NCBI GenBank assembly: GCA_943736015.1
Contig: OX031057.1
Location: forward strand, 36,108,501-36,172,500
DNA: 64,000 nt
DNA from: Tridacna crocea
Lineage: Eukaryota; Mollusca; Bivalvia; Cardiida; Cardiidae
Direction: 5' to 3'
Below are positions 1 to 11,211 of this stretch, piece after piece. Position 1 is the stretch's first letter. Every line of letters starts with the position of its first letter. The translations under genes were made by a program, and so were the position numbers. Under the pieces are notes generated by a model that was not told the DNA's origin, did no database searches, and saw only the letters and a list, made by a program, of their open reading frames with translations.

Positions 1-159
1 CCGAGAGAGATCGCAGAAATCCATTGGCTTTTCTTTGAGAGAAAGACTGACATTGCAGTTTCATTGGCTGCTGGGGTTGCTGATTGGCTTCTTTCGGTAG
101 ATTTGATTGGTCAACAGGTCTTTGATTTGATCCATGAACACTGGAATCTTCTGTGGAAC
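1..159 (-). CDS. PIP5KL1: PIP5KL1 coding exon 10 (partial, runs off window)
   Basis: Open throughout in the frame set by exon 9, with acceptor ACATTATAG. It encodes a low-complexity Ser/Asn/Gln-rich linker with a PQQPQQP-like patch and then a basic stretch. The C-terminal part of the kinase-like domain must lie beyond the left edge. Confidence 0.65.
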
Positions 160-3100
160 CTATAATGTGTTAAAACAGTTTGATAACACCCAATGCACAC
201 ATTCACAACTGTCAAACTTTCAAGAAAAATCTGTACAATTGGATCACAAGGGAAGTTTAGATTCCTCTTAACCCTTTGGCTGCTTATCGCGACTCACTGA
301 CCTTCTGCGGACAGCGTAGATCAAGATCAGACTGCACAGAACGTGCAGTCTGATCTTGGATCTACGCTGTCCGATCTACAAAAATTTTTACCCGAAACAT
401 AACTTTGAAATATCAATTTTTGGGTTTTTACTTTCGAATTGAAAATTTCATTTTACTTTCTTAGCAGGATAAGTGTTAATCCTTTACCAGGTGACAAAAT
501 TTAGACCTTGTTCAAATTGAAATAACTTGCTGATGACAATTTCAATGTCATTCAGATGGTGCAATTTTTCTTTGATAGGGTAGAAAGCATTGTGGGAAAA
601 ATATAAAATGCTGGTTACCAGTATTTATCTCCTTCTTCCACACTGTTTTCAAAAGTCAGGATTGTGTGGTAAAAGGTTAAACAGTTTCAGAAATTCTACT
701 CCATATAAAAAGCATTTGCAACATGACAAAAAATTTGAAGTTCAAATTCAAATCTTGAAATTTTTTCTCTAAATTCCAGAAAACATTGTGGGGAAAGCTT
801 GGTATGTCACGATTCACAGCTAAAGGATGAAAAAACACTTGTGATTGTGCATGCATAAAAGTTCTGAACCCATACCTTGGTTACACCTCTGTTTGTTTGT
901 AAGCACTTTGATGCCATTTTCGAAGGTATTTTAGTCATACAAAAGCTGCCTCAGCATCTGTACAAAGCTGGTATTAGCTACCAAATAACAAAATGTCAGA
1001 CTGGTCCAAATTGACAGATCTTGTAGATGACAAACGTAACTCAAAAATTGAAATTTGCTTCCAGCAGGGTAGAAAAAACATTGTGGGAAAATGAAAAAAT
1101 GCTGGTTATCAGCATTTTGTGCTTTTCTAAAGAAGTTTTCAAATGGCTTCTTTTTCAGAGTTGTAAAAACCAGGGATTGTTTGGTATAGAGTTTACATCT
1201 GCCAAAAAACCACTGGTTGACTGGTTACATTAGCAAGGTTGAATGAAACCTAGCATGGAGAAAATAAATTTTCTACATGCTTTGACAAAACAAACATTAC
1301 ATCATCAACCCGTAATTCATTCCTCTTTTCATAGTTCAAAGCCAGCCAAAGTTTTTAACCCTTTCCCAAACAATCCCTGGTTTTTACGGGTCTGGAATAG
1401 TAGCCTTTTGAAAACACTGTGGGAAAAGGAGAAAATGCTGGTAACCAGCATTTTCTCCTTTTCCCACAATGTTTTCTACCCTATCATAGACAGAAATAAT
1501 CTTTTCTGCAAGAATTGAATTGTCGTCTGCTAATGCTTTCAATTTGGTCAAGTCCAGAAGTTTGTCGTTTGGGAAAGGGTTAAGTAAATGTCTTGTGTTC
1601 TGACAGAGAACCAAAACATTGCAAATTGTTTGCATTACTATGACACGAAACAGCAAAGCCCAGACTCCATTGCTTACCTAAAGTTTCTATCTGTGTTAAG
1701 GAGGTGGTCTGTGTAGCACCAATACCTTCTGATTCAGAGTCCATTATAGGCATAGATTTTCTGTCATGGCCAAAGGATCTTAAAAAGATAAATGCTTTTT
1801 TTCTAGATCACATTACTTCCATCTGTAGATTTTTTTTTATCTTTCTTTGCTTTGGAAACATTATGAAAAAGTGAGGAATTGTTAATAACAATCATGTCTG
1901 CCTTTCAGCTGTATTTGGAATCATAAAATATTTATCAGAATCCTTCCTTCAAAGATTTCTACCATTCCTAAAACAAATTTCGATTTTTCTGTCACATTTA
2001 TTTTGTTGTTTGCAAAAGCTTTCCATTTGGACAGATCTAAAATTTGTTGGTTGGTAACTTATTTTGTTACTGTAACTGCACCAATCGTGAAAATATTTCT
2101 AGTGATGTTTACGCGATGAAATAAATTTCGATCTTTCACTGAAAAAACAAATATCCTCTATTTATTACTTACTTTTTAATCCTAACATATAGATTGCTGA
2201 CTGACTCTCGCTTGTCAGTATTTTGTAGCGGATGACGCCCCAGAAGCAAACTGTAATCTTGAACACCAAGAGAGAGTAAGAAATCAACATCTGCCTTAAG
2301 TTGTATGGAAAACCACTCTCTTTGAGGTCCTGTAAAAAAATATAAAAAGAAGTTAACATTTGAATAAATCACATACTCCAACATTTTGTTAACACCTTTA
2401 TTAATCTACCATGTGCCTGAACAACTATGAGGAGAGAAAGTATCTGATTATCAAATCTTTCACAGTTTTTTGTACTATCATTTTTGTTGTTTTTCTATGA
2501 ATTTTTCTTTTTTTTACAATATTTATATCCAAAGATACTGGGAAATTCCTTTTCGTGGTTTCTAAGAAGGTCTTTCTTTGTCTATGTAAAGCGTTTCATA
2601 ATCATAATATAAAACAGTTTTGGTCACATATTTTAATGTGTCTATAAAAGATCAGAATGCACATTCTGTCCAGACTGATCTAGATCTTCACTATTTGCTT
2701 CAGCATGTCAGGTATGGAACTGACTAGCAGACAAAACTCTAGATACGTTGTTTAACTCTTTACCACACGCGAAAATTTTAGACTGGTCCAAATTGAAAGC
2801 ATTTGCAGATGACAAAGGTGACCGAAAAATTGAAATATGTTCTGGGAAGGGTAGAAAACACTGCGGGGAAAAAGGAGAAAATGCTGGTTACCAGCATTTT
2901 CTCCTTTTTCCCACAGTGTTTTCAAAAAGCTTCTTTCTCAGGGGCGCCAAAACTAGGGATTGTGTGGTAATGGGTTAATAAATAATCTTCTTTCTATCGT
3001 GGTTTATTGAACAATAAACCACGGTTGTGAGTTATGAGGCACAATAAATAACCCACGAGGGTGATAGTGATATGCACTGTGTTTATAGAGCTGAATTCAC

Positions 3101-6100
3101 ATGTCATGTTAGAAGAAGTTATAACTGATGGGTTTATGCCTGAAACATTCTTTGAAAGAAGAGTAACTTACCCAGAGCAATATTTTGATCGAGGAAGTTT
3201 TTATCTTTGAGCACAAGAATTGTTTGTGATCCTGGGGGATTAGGCTGTAAAATACAAGAAATACAACAGCTTTACCATTATTCCCCGCTAGATGGCATTC
3301 TACAAATACTCATTCATCTAATTTGGGCATCCTGGGTACAGAACCGGACTACTTTTCTACACGACAACCGTTACTTTTAATTTCAAACTAAAATAAACGT
3401 TTGCTCAATAAAATCTACCTAGTGAGATTCATTCAGCTATGATCAGCAGTTTAGAGAAATCTGGAGCTAAAACAGGCCTCATTTCTTCTCAAACGTGTTG
3501 ATAAAAGCTATTGTCTCCAATGCTACTTTATACAGCATCATACTACAGTTTCCCGAATATCGGGAAGAGTGATGCGTCGTATAAGACAGGTCGAATTTTC
3601 GAAGAATATGGCATGCCCAGACAATGCAGCTTTACACAAAACATGGCATCTATACTAGACAGGACTTGTCAATACAGGATCTTTCGTCTACAATTATCAG
3701 TTGACAGAGGATATTTCAAAATTCAAGGGATTCTAACACAACAATGTCCTACCCTTTACTAGACAATCTCATGTTCTAACTATGCCAGGGCAGAGGACTT
3801 CTGCCAATTCTTTCAATTAGACAGGACAAAAAATTAATAGTTTGGTTGAGATTAACTCTTTAACCCTTTACTCCATAGATACTCATTTCTATTCATTGCT
3901 TGTAGGAGACTTTGGAAAACATTGTGGCAAAAGGTGAAATTGCTCGTGATGAGCAATTTCACCTTTTGACACAATGTTTTCAATGCTATCAAAAGGTGTC
4001 ATATACACATAAGAAATGGCTTCATCCTTGCTGTTGTTTAGGGTCAATTAGAGATACCATAGAAATGCCTCATGGGGTAAAGGGTTAACAAATGACAAAA
4101 ATTTTTGACTAGTCTAAATTAAAAGCAATTGCACTCAACAAATTAAGAGTAACTCAGAACAGGGAACTTTTCTTCCATAGGGGAGGAAGGGTGCAAAAAA
4201 AAAAAATATAGCATTTTCTCCTTTTCCAACAATGTCTTCCAAAGCTTTCTTCTCAGGACAGATGTCTATAATAAAGAGATACACCATGCTCAACTACATA
4301 TCATAGAGATACACTTTGGAACATTTCAAAGGAATCTAAGCAAAAAAGAAAAGAGATCATAATTTACCCAAGTTATACATGATTGTACATGTACTTAGTT
4401 TTTTTTCTTCTTAACTTTAGTTTTTGTTTAACCCATCACCACACAATCCCAACTTTTGACAACCCCGAGGAAGGAAACCTTTTGAAAACATTGTGGGAAT
4501 TGGAGAAAATGGTGGTAATCAGCATTTTCTCCTTATCCCACAATGTTTTCTACCCTTCCCAAAACAAATTTCACTCTTTTGGTCACATTAATTTTGTTGT
4601 CTGCAGATGCTTCCAATTTGGACCAGTCTACAATTTTATTGTGTGGTATAGAGTTTAGTTAAAGTATTTCTCCTTTTTCCACAATGTTTTCTGCCCTTTC
4701 GTAAACAAATTCCATTGTGTGAGCCTCATTTCATTTATTGTCTACAAATCCTTTCAATTTCAGTGTATCAAAAATTCTGTTGTGAGGTGGAGAGTAACAC
4801 AAGGAAAGCAAAAAAGGAAGTTGCTTGTTTTTACATACATGTCAAGACTACAATTAGAGTGCTTTATTTAGCCACACTAAAAGGCAAGTAAACTCTTTAC
4901 CACACACTGACGACTTTTGACGACCCTGAGGTAGACGGCTTTTGAAACCATTGTGGGAAAAGGAGAAAATGCTGGTAACCAGCATTTTCTCCTTTTCCCA
5001 CAATATTTTCTACTCCATAAAAGACAAATTCCATCATTTGAGCTGTGTTTAAATTGTCGTTTGCAGAAGCTTTCAATTTGGACAAGTCTATTATTTGCTT
5101 ATGTGGTAAAGAGTTAAAGCAGTGCATAATTGCATTCACATAACAGTGATGAATAGTTGTTAATTTCAAAGATTCTGACAGAAAACTGTACCAAAAAGTG
5201 CCTGTAAGTTGTATTTATGCAATCAAGTAGATAATCAAAGCACAACTTACGTCCTGATATCTGTTGGATAAGCAACCCTTGATATCAAATCTGTCTTCTA
5301 ATCTTATTGTAGGGTAGAAAATACTCTGCATGACTAGAAAGTATTTCTGAAAGGCAAAGACGATCTCTGATAAACATATCTTTCTCTCTTCAGTCAACTT
5401 AACTGTTTACTACATGACAAAATTGTAGACAGGTCCAAACTGAGAGCATTTGCAGACCGCAAAATAAAAGTGACTAAAAAATTGAAACTTGTTTTGGGAA
5501 AGGAAGAAAACATTGTGGGAAAAGGAGAAAATGGTGGTTACCAGCATTTTCTCCTTTTCCATCAATGTTTTTAGAAGGCTTCTTTTTCAAGGTCATTAAA
5601 AGTCTGGATTGTGTGGTAAAGAGTTAACCCTTTGAGGGTCTAACCAGTGTCTTCCTTTATTAGACAGACTCATACGAGCTTGTACAGAGCAATAAAGGGT
5701 TATTACTCTCTCAACTTGGAACAGGTTTTTGTCAATCAACACTTGCAGAGTAAACCCATTTAACCACTCAATCCAAACTATTTCTTAAAATCACTTTAAC
5801 AAATCGTTATATGGGAGATATGTTTGTTTTCTTTCCTGACAAGCGCAGTTATTGATGAGTATAATTACTAACACTGTGAAATAATCATTGAGAAAATTTC
5901 AGGACTAGCAAACCCAAATGGCTTTGAAGGATATCTCAGCCTATTAGATGACAATTTTTCATTTATTCTGAAATTTTTTTATATAAAAGACCTGAAAATT
6001 GTTGATAAAATTAGGTTAAGAAACAGACATGTTTCAACCCTCTCACAGCCAAAAATTTATAATGGTCCTCCAATTTCAGTTAGACAAAATCAATGTTCTG

Positions 6101-9100
6101 TCATAAATTTTGTCCAGACAAGAATATTTTAGGAAAGGAAAAATGACAGAATAAACTCAAAAGTTATCTGGTTCTGATTAACTTACTGTCTAACATCATC
6201 CTGGGATGCTAAAGGTAACAATTACAGGCAGGAAATACAAATACACAAAGTGAAAATAAACAATCTACATTTATTTACTTTACTACTTGATGGAGGTTTG
6301 ATGGAGAAGACACCAAGAAATTTCACCAGCAAAGAATGAGGGTATGTTCTAAAATGTGAGAGGTATTCCCTGGAAAAAAAAGAAAACAGAAAGGTGATGT
6401 TTCAAAGCTTATACTAGTATTTTTCAGTTATTTCTACAGCAGGAGAATGTAAAAATGCTTCCAAAAAATAAAACAATTATTGCCCATAAAAATGAAACAG
6501 CAACATCTGCATCAATAGTACAGACTAAAAATGTCTGTTACATTCACTTAGTAAAAGATGATGGCCATGATTATACCATTAATTTATAGCATATTATGAA
6601 GTTTACTTAAATTAGACAAGAGCATACCAGAAGTATTATCTTGCAGTATCCCCTTCAACCTTTAACCTGAAATTTTGTACTTGTCAAAATTGAAATAATT
6701 TGCAGATTATGAGATAAAAGTGAATCAAAAATTGAAATTTGATTTTGGAAGGGTACATTGTGGGAAAAGGAGAAAATGTTGGTTTCCAGCATTTTCTCCT
6801 TTTCCCACACTGTTTTCAAAGGCTTTCTTTCTTAGGGTCATTAAGAATTAAGACTGTGTGGTTATGAGTTTACCAAATGACAAAATTTAAGACTTGTCTC
6901 AATTGAAAGCATTTGCAGACAACATACCTCTGGTAAATCTAGCTGAAATGATAGTAACTGTCTGCCAACATGTAGAAAACCATGTGGGAAAAGCAGAAAA
7001 TGCTGGTAGACAGTTTTGCTACTCTTCCGTCGTCATATTCAAAAAGCTATTTCCTCAGGGTGGTTTAATTCAGGATAGTGTGGTAAAGACTTAAATGAGA
7101 TACAAGGTGTAGGAAATACTGATCAAGACATAACAGAAAGACTACTTACGGTAAAAATGACAAAAAGTGCTCCACATTATGTTCTTTGTCTGTCTTTATG
7201 ATGAATCTTTGGTTGTTGCTTTAAAAAGTTGAAAATATAAATTAAAGTAATACTGATAAACGAATCACAGTGCAAAGTCAAATATCTTCTAAATACATGT
7301 ATACATATACCAATAACATATTTTTATTTGGGGGGGGGGGGGGGGGGGGGGGGGAATTCCACCAAAAAACACACTCGTCTTATTATATGATACTTTAATT
7401 TCCGGATTTTTCAGTGGATGTAAGCTGTTTATAAGAAAAGTCATCGTTTCCATTTCTAACCATGAGGTCTCCATATTTTGAACTCTTTTTCAATTCATGA
7501 CTGTATTTTACCTAAATGCTGTGCAATATCAAACCAGTCCAATCTCGAATCCGATAACCACTTTTTTGCGAAAATTCCAGGGGGGGTTCGGACTCCCGGT
7601 TCCCCCCTCTGGATCCGCCCTTGACCAGTGCTCAAACTTAATAGCAGAATGTTTAGTTAACTCTACTAAACAATCCCTAGTTTTTACAACTCCTGAAAGA
7701 AGCCATTCCTGCATTTTCTCCTTTTCCCACAGTGTGGATAATGTCAGACTTATCAGTTGACACTTTCTCCTGGTAAATTTCATCTCTTGTATTCACTAAA
7801 TATGCTTTTTGTTGTTAACTGTTGGCTCATGAACAATTGGAGCAGATTCAGAAGGCTTCTCTTTTAGAGTCATGAAAATCCAGGATTGTTTGATAAAGAC
7901 TTAAATCACAGGGTTGTGTGGTAAAGTGTAAAACTACCTGAAGTAAAAGTCTTGTCCGCTCCTTGAATTGCTAATAAACTCCAGATAAGGTTGGTTGCTG
8001 GGGGCCAGGTTCTGTAACATGTCTTCCTCCTGGACATCAACAGCCAACCTTAAACATCTGAACACAGAACTAGCATAACTCTGAAATTTGTAGGTCTGAA
8101 ATAAATCAGAAAAAAAGAAAGTTGTAATATAATATTTATCAGTACACTGAATGTAGGTTTTTCAAATTAATCTTCCAAGAAATCATTCTGGAACTGCACA
8201 AGACTTTTGAAACTATGCATTTAAAATATTAACAAGAGGGCCCTGAAGTCTTTTGACAAAACATGCCCCATTTTCAATTTCTGTGGAGATATAATAACAG
8301 AAGTTCAAACAAGCTTTCATAATTATTTGAATAAAAATTTGTCCTCTAGCTTGTGTTTTTCTAGACTCATCTAAGATATCACCACGACAAACATTCTGAC
8401 CAAGTTTGATGAGTATTGAACTTTAAATTGTATAATAAAGTTTTTCTTAAATTTTTGTCATGGTGACCTAGTTATGGACCTGGTATGACCCAATTTCAAA
8501 GTTATCTAAGATGTTGTCAAGAGAAACATTCTGACCAAATTTCATGAGTGTTTGACTGAAAATGTTGCCTCTATAGCATACACAAGCTTTTTCAAAGATT
8601 TGTCACAGTGTCTATTTTCAACAGGACATTTTCAAAGTACTTTCAGACAGCATTAAGATAAGCTCTTTGACAAACTTTCAGGAAAATTTGTCTGAAAAGG
8701 TGGACTCTAGATGGGCATACAAGATTTTATGTAAAATTCGACCCAGTAACCCAGTATTTTGATCCGACCTGACCTATTTTCAAATTCAGACAAACATTCT
8801 GAACAAGCTTCATGAATATCGAACTGATATTGTGACCTCTATAGCATACACTAAGTTCTTTCTAAGATCTGACTGGGTTATTGACCTTACATGACCCATT
8901 TTCTGATACTTGAAGTTGAAATAGATTTGTTTGACTGGATACTTACCATAAACATGACGTCAAACCTGTGTAAAGGTGTGTAAAAATTACTAAAAGTTTT
9001 CGTTACCAGATTTTGGATCTGAAAACAGGACAAGAAATAGACATGTTTCAACCCTCACCCTAGTCAGCAGACAAAAATTTGTGACAATAACCATGTTACC

Positions 9101-10204
9101 TTTTTTGATGGTGCTTGTATTGAAATTTCAATTTTGTTACTGTAATCTTCTTCTGTTAACTCCTCCTATTAAAAACGAAATGAAAATTCATGACATTTAC
9201 ATCTTGTACCTCATCTGATACACTCACAGCTAACATTTTTTTTTACTCTGTACCAAACAAAAAAAAATTAGGTTATTATGGCATTCAACAGCAGGAATCT
9301 TTCAATCATTCCTTGTTAAAAAACATACTGCCATTCTTAGTCATATTCCAAGTCATGGTGAGTTTTATATTTATGTTTGGAGCTGTTTCTGAGGTTACAG
9401 ACTTCTCATATTCCATTAGCTCAAATGATAAAAAAAAAAAAAATCAATTTTCTCTAATTTTTATGCATTGATATAAGGTTCAATTGCAAATTGTTTCAGT
9501 TTTAGATGGTTTTTGATTGTGGTGATAATGGCTGCCGCTAAATCATAGCCCAACTGCACCAAAACTATACTATCACCCTAAAGGTTAAAATATTCATACG
9601 GGGAACATTTTTGTAAAAGATCTTTAGATCTGTGATAAAATGATAATAATAAAAATATTTTAACTCTTTACCAAACGACAAAATTTTAGACTGGTCCAAA
9701 TTGAAAGCACTTCCAGACGACAAAATAAATGTAACTCAAAAATTAAAATTTGTTTCCAGCAGGTAGAAAACATTACTACACAAACATTGTGGGAAAAGGA
9801 GAAAATGCTGGTTACCAGCATTTTCTCCTTTTCCCACAATGTTTTCAAAAGGTCTCTATCTCAGAGTCATAAAAACCAGGGATTATTTGGTAAGGAGTTA
9901 ATCCATATTGGTGTCTTGACAGTATTGAGACATTAGCTGAAGAAGCAACTATATCTCTGATTGGTGCTAAAGGTTGGGAAAAAAAAATAAAACTCATCAA
10001 ATACAAAAATACCTTGGGAACAGGTTCTGCATGCTCAGTAAGGAGAGCTCGGATTCCAGCCTGTATGGCACAAAGCATGTCATGATGTGGGTGGGTTTCA
10101 TTAACCTCAACAACACCCCTTCTCTTCAGTTTCTTTCTCAAATAGTCCCATCGAGATCTCACATGGATAAACTTTGGGGCTGTGCTGTCCTCTACTTTAG
10201 ACAT
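1..10204 (-). CDS. PIP5KL1: PIP5KL1-like phosphatidylinositol phosphate kinase-like protein (10 exons, 3' end outside window)
   Basis: Spliced gene reconstructed from minus-strand exons 10204-10013, 9165-9100, 8095-7938, 7218-7150, 6369-6279, 5346-5251, 3244-3172, 2329-2173, 1778-1678 and 159-1. All junctions are GT-AG and phases match throughout. About 387 residues are visible and the frame is open at the window edge. Family hallmarks, in order: a nucleotide-binding strand with FIIKT (K147), FLVMQSIFYP, DIKGC (213-217, DLKGS in active type I kinases), LKD (236-238), GPQREWF, and QDYSLL (272-277, MDYSLL in active kinases). The order and the GPQR-W-F stretch fit the PIP5K-like 1 subfamily better than PIP5K1 or PIP4K2. 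Vertebrate PIP5KL1 is reported to have little or no kinase activity of its own and to bind active type I kinases at membranes; activity of this protein is unknown. The start codon at 10204 is the first in-frame ATG after a nearby in-frame stop. The gene is divergent from HENMT1. Confidence 0.9.
268..479 (+). mobile_element. Family 2 hairpin MITE
   Basis: TTAACCCTTTGGCTGCTTAT at the left and AGCAGGATAAGTGTTAA at the right. Hairpin with arms GTAGATCAAGATCAGACTGC and its complement. TTAA-bounded like family 1. In PIP5KL1 intron 9. Confidence 0.88.
476..680 (-). mobile_element. Family 1 MITE (degenerate)
   Basis: TTAA to TTAA. The hairpin is partly lost. It abuts a family 2 element, sharing the TTAA at 476-479. 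Confidence 0.7.
1355..1583 (+). mobile_element. Family 1 MITE
   Basis: Full-length, with both TTAA ends, terminal CCCTTTCCCAAAC/GTTTGGGAAAGGG and a complete central palindrome. Lies in PIP5KL1 intron 9. Confidence 0.93.
1678..1778 (-). CDS. PIP5KL1: PIP5KL1 coding exon 9
   Basis: Thirty-three full codons (302-334), Ser/Thr/Glu-rich with MDSESEG. It joins in phase to the exons on both sides and falls in the poorly conserved linker before the C-terminal lobe. It is called from splice sites (TTTTTAAG and GTAAGC) and frame only, so less certain than the domain exons. Confidence 0.7.
2070..2170. repeat. Family 5 repeat fragment
   Basis: Contains CGTGAAAATATTTCTAGTGA and GATGAAATAAATTTCGATCT, ending in ATCCTCTATTTATTAC, next to the donor of PIP5KL1 exon 8. 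Confidence 0.7.
2173..2329 (-). CDS. PIP5KL1: PIP5KL1 coding exon 8
   Basis: Residues 250-300, PQREWFSIQLKADVDFLLSL followed by QDYSLLLGRH. This holds the MDYSLL-type motif, with Gln in place of Met. Acceptor TTTTTTACAG, donor GTAAGT with two bases of Lys301 before it. Confidence 0.92.
2752..2978 (-). mobile_element. Family 1 MITE
   Basis: Full-length, with intact TTAA ends and a hairpin around 2845-2930. In PIP5KL1 intron 7. Confidence 0.92.
3172..3244 (-). CDS. PIP5KL1: PIP5KL1 coding exon 7
   Basis: Residues 225-248, PPGSQTILVLKDKNF. LKD corresponds to the LKDLDF motif of the family. Acceptor ATTTTACAG, donor GTAAGT. It ends with one base of Gly249. Confidence 0.9.
3276..3640 (+). repeat. 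Dispersed ~370-bp repeat, copy 1
   Basis: Shares CGCTAGATGGCA, TAATTTGGGCATCCTGGGTA and TCAAACGTGTTGATAAAAGC with 52130-52480 in the same order. No terminal structure was recognised. Confidence 0.85.
3860..4088 (+). mobile_element. Family 1b MITE (alternative hairpin)
   Basis: TTAACCCTTTACTCCATAGA to GGGGTAAAGGGTTAA. Hairpin stem TTGTGGCAAAAGGTGAAATT with loop TGCTCGTGATGAGCA. Shares termini and hairpin layout with family 1 but not the arm sequences. Confidence 0.9.
4085..4270 (-). mobile_element. Family 1 MITE (degenerate)
   Basis: Shares the TTAA at 4085-4088 with the preceding family 1b element. The left part of the hairpin is replaced by an A-run. Confidence 0.6.
4428..4661 (+). mobile_element. 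Family 1 MITE
   Basis: Nearly full-length, with the right end slightly altered (TATAGAGTTTAGTTAA). The hairpin has a few mismatches. A right-half copy follows to 4795. Confidence 0.85.
4890..5117 (+). mobile_element. Family 1 MITE
   Basis: Full-length with a complete hairpin. The left TTAA has changed to TAAA. In PIP5KL1 intron 6, about 130 bases from exon 6. Confidence 0.9.
5251..5346 (-). CDS. PIP5KL1: PIP5KL1 coding exon 6
   Basis: Residues 193-224, containing YFLVMQSIFYP and RFDIKGC. The final residue of the canonical DLKGS motif is Cys here. Acceptor TGCCTTTCAG, donor GTAAGT, phase 0 at both ends. Confidence 0.92.
5399..5627 (-). mobile_element. Family 1 MITE
   Basis: Full-length with both TTAA ends. 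It starts 53 bases upstream of the acceptor of PIP5KL1 exon 6, so it sits in the branch-point region of that intron. Confidence 0.92.
6279..6369 (-). CDS. PIP5KL1: PIP5KL1 coding exon 5
   Basis: Residues 163-192, EYLSHFRTYPHSLLVKFLGVFSI. The PHSLL-LGV core is diagnostic of PIP kinases. Acceptor TTTTCCAG, donor GTAAAT, ends in phase 0. Confidence 0.9.
6661..7094 (-). mobile_element. Two family 1 MITEs in tandem
   Basis: 6661-6872 and 6872-7094, same orientation, in PIP5KL1 intron 4. The first keeps a good hairpin; the second has lost its right hairpin arm. Confidence 0.8.
7150..7218 (-). CDS. PIP5KL1: PIP5KL1 coding exon 4
   Basis: Residues 140-161, NNQRFIIKT followed by EHNVEHFLSFL. K147 of FIIKT is the position of the ATP-binding lysine of active PIP kinases and is retained. 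Acceptor TTTTTAAAG, donor GTAAGT. It starts with one base completing Ser139 and ends with two bases of Pro162. Confidence 0.9.
7330..7354. repeat. Poly(G) tract
   Basis: A run of about 25 G on the plus strand in an intron of PIP5KL1. Such tracts are prone to length error in sequencing. Confidence 0.9.
7655..7740 (+). mobile_element. Family 1 MITE fragment
   Basis: The left end (AAACAATCCCTAGTTTTTAC) and the right hairpin arm are joined by a deletion of the left arm. Confidence 0.65.
7938..8095 (-). CDS. PIP5KL1: PIP5KL1 coding exon 3
   Basis: Residues 87-138 plus two bases of Ser139. Encodes FQSYASSVFRCLRLAV and PYLEFISNSRSGQDFYF. The latter corresponds to the glycine-loop region of PIP kinases, here with a poor match to the Gly-rich consensus. 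Acceptor TTATTTCAG, donor GTAGTT. Confidence 0.87.
8237..8935. repeat. Dispersed repeat with internal sub-repeats, in PIP5KL1 intron 2
   Basis: Begins AACAAGAGGGCCCTGAAGTC. The phrase ACATTCTGACCAAGTTTGAT and its variants, followed by GACCTCTATAGCATACAC, recur about every 130-180 bp. No ORF of note. Resembles interspersed repeats common in bivalve genomes; the class is not determined. Confidence 0.7.
9100..9165 (-). CDS. PIP5KL1: PIP5KL1 coding exon 2
   Basis: Twenty-two codons (residues 65-86), acceptor TTTTTAATAG, donor GTAACA, phase 0 on both sides. The acceptor is ambiguous because GAG is repeated; the choice given keeps the frame and the best pyrimidine tract. It contains acidic EELTEEDY. 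Confidence 0.75.
9660..9901 (-). mobile_element. Family 1 MITE
   Basis: Full-length with an extra ACTACACAAACATT duplication before the hairpin. It ends about 110 bases from the donor of PIP5KL1 exon 1. Confidence 0.92.
10013..10204 (-). CDS. PIP5KL1: PIP5KL1 coding exon 1
   Basis: Encodes residues 1-64, ending PVPK, phase 0, donor GTATTT. The stretch HDMLCAIQAGIRALL matches the short helix that precedes the kinase-like domain in PIP5KL1. Seven bases upstream of the ATG is a possible acceptor (ACATTAG), so the ATG may lie in a second, not a first, transcribed exon. Confidence 0.85.
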
Positions 10205-10517
10205 AATCACTAATGTAAGACACTTTCATGACTAGATAAGTATCTGTGAATATCTTCACCCTGAAGTCAGATAAAAATGTATTTTGAAGTGCAACAATAC
10301 CAGGACAGCAAAGAGTAAGGGGTTTTTGTTCTCTTTAATCCATGCCTGTCTGAGACAGGAAAGAATAGATTTAAACATAAATTCATCAAAAAATCTGAAA
10401 ATACTGAGTATGTTGAAGTGTTCAAAGCAATTACACTTGGTTATTCAATGTGCAATAAAATATTCCATCAAACAGATAGTGATATTGTAGAATGGTGTGT
10501 ATTACACCTTCACCTAC

Positions 10518-10592
10518 CTTCAATCTGAAAGTGTCTGCTTCGATGCTATTTTTGTTACTGGTCTTCCCATACACCTTCACATCAGCCATCAT
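10518..10592 (-). CDS. Exon-like 25-codon ORF, copy A
   Basis: Reads MMADVKVYGKTSNKNSIEAD then TFRLK and stops at a GTAGGT donor-like site. It is one of four related copies (10518, 11361, 11805, 12519), all without indels in the reading frame. No known family was recognised. It lies just upstream of PIP5KL1 on the same strand. Its phase-0 exit does not join in frame to the acceptor before PIP5KL1 exon 1; spliced there, it would end in TGA and form a short upstream ORF. Confidence 0.35.
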
Positions 10593-10982
10593 AAAAAGTA
10601 TCTGAAACTAATATGATTTTACCCACATCTTTTCGAATGGCTTCATGCGACCAAATTTCCAATTACGGATAATAAAATGGGCATGGATCATTAGATAAAT
10701 GATTAATCTTTACAAAAAAAAAAAGATGTTAACGGTAGTTAATATCTTAATCTTACCTTTGTGCAAATCGGTAATTTTCAACGTAAATAACCACTGACCT
10801 ACTTCACCAGAAATCAAAACATGGCGATATCATCAATGTGCCTGTTTCTGCAGAAATCGCAGTATCTCTGACATGCTACAAGACAGTTTAATTTAAACTG
10901 TTTAACGGAAGTCGCTGTGTTAGTTGTTTACAAATTATGCTGGATTTATTTACGTTGGGAAAAAAGGTATATTTCCATTGAT

Positions 10983-11211
10983 TTAACCCATTACCACACA
11001 GCAAAGTTTTAGACCTATTCAAAATGAAAGCATTTGCTGATGACAATTTTAAAGTGGCTCAAATGGTGCAATTTTGCTTTGATCGGGTAGAAAACTTTGT
11101 GGGAAAAGGAGAAAATGCTGGTGACCAGCATTTTCTTCTTTTCCCAAAATGTTTTCAAAAGGCTTCTTTCACAGGGTCGTTTAAAGTCGGGATTGTGTGG
11201 TAAAGAGTTAA
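10983..11211 (-). mobile_element. Family 1 MITE inside the inverted-repeat block
   Basis: Full-length, TTAA ends. It is absent from the corresponding spacer of the second block near 12365, which acts as an empty-site comparison. Confidence 0.92.

Noticed and set aside
9340-9480. Search for an additional PIP5KL1 exon between exons 1 and 2
   Set aside because: Frames and phases of the assigned exons already join, and no conserved peptide was found here.
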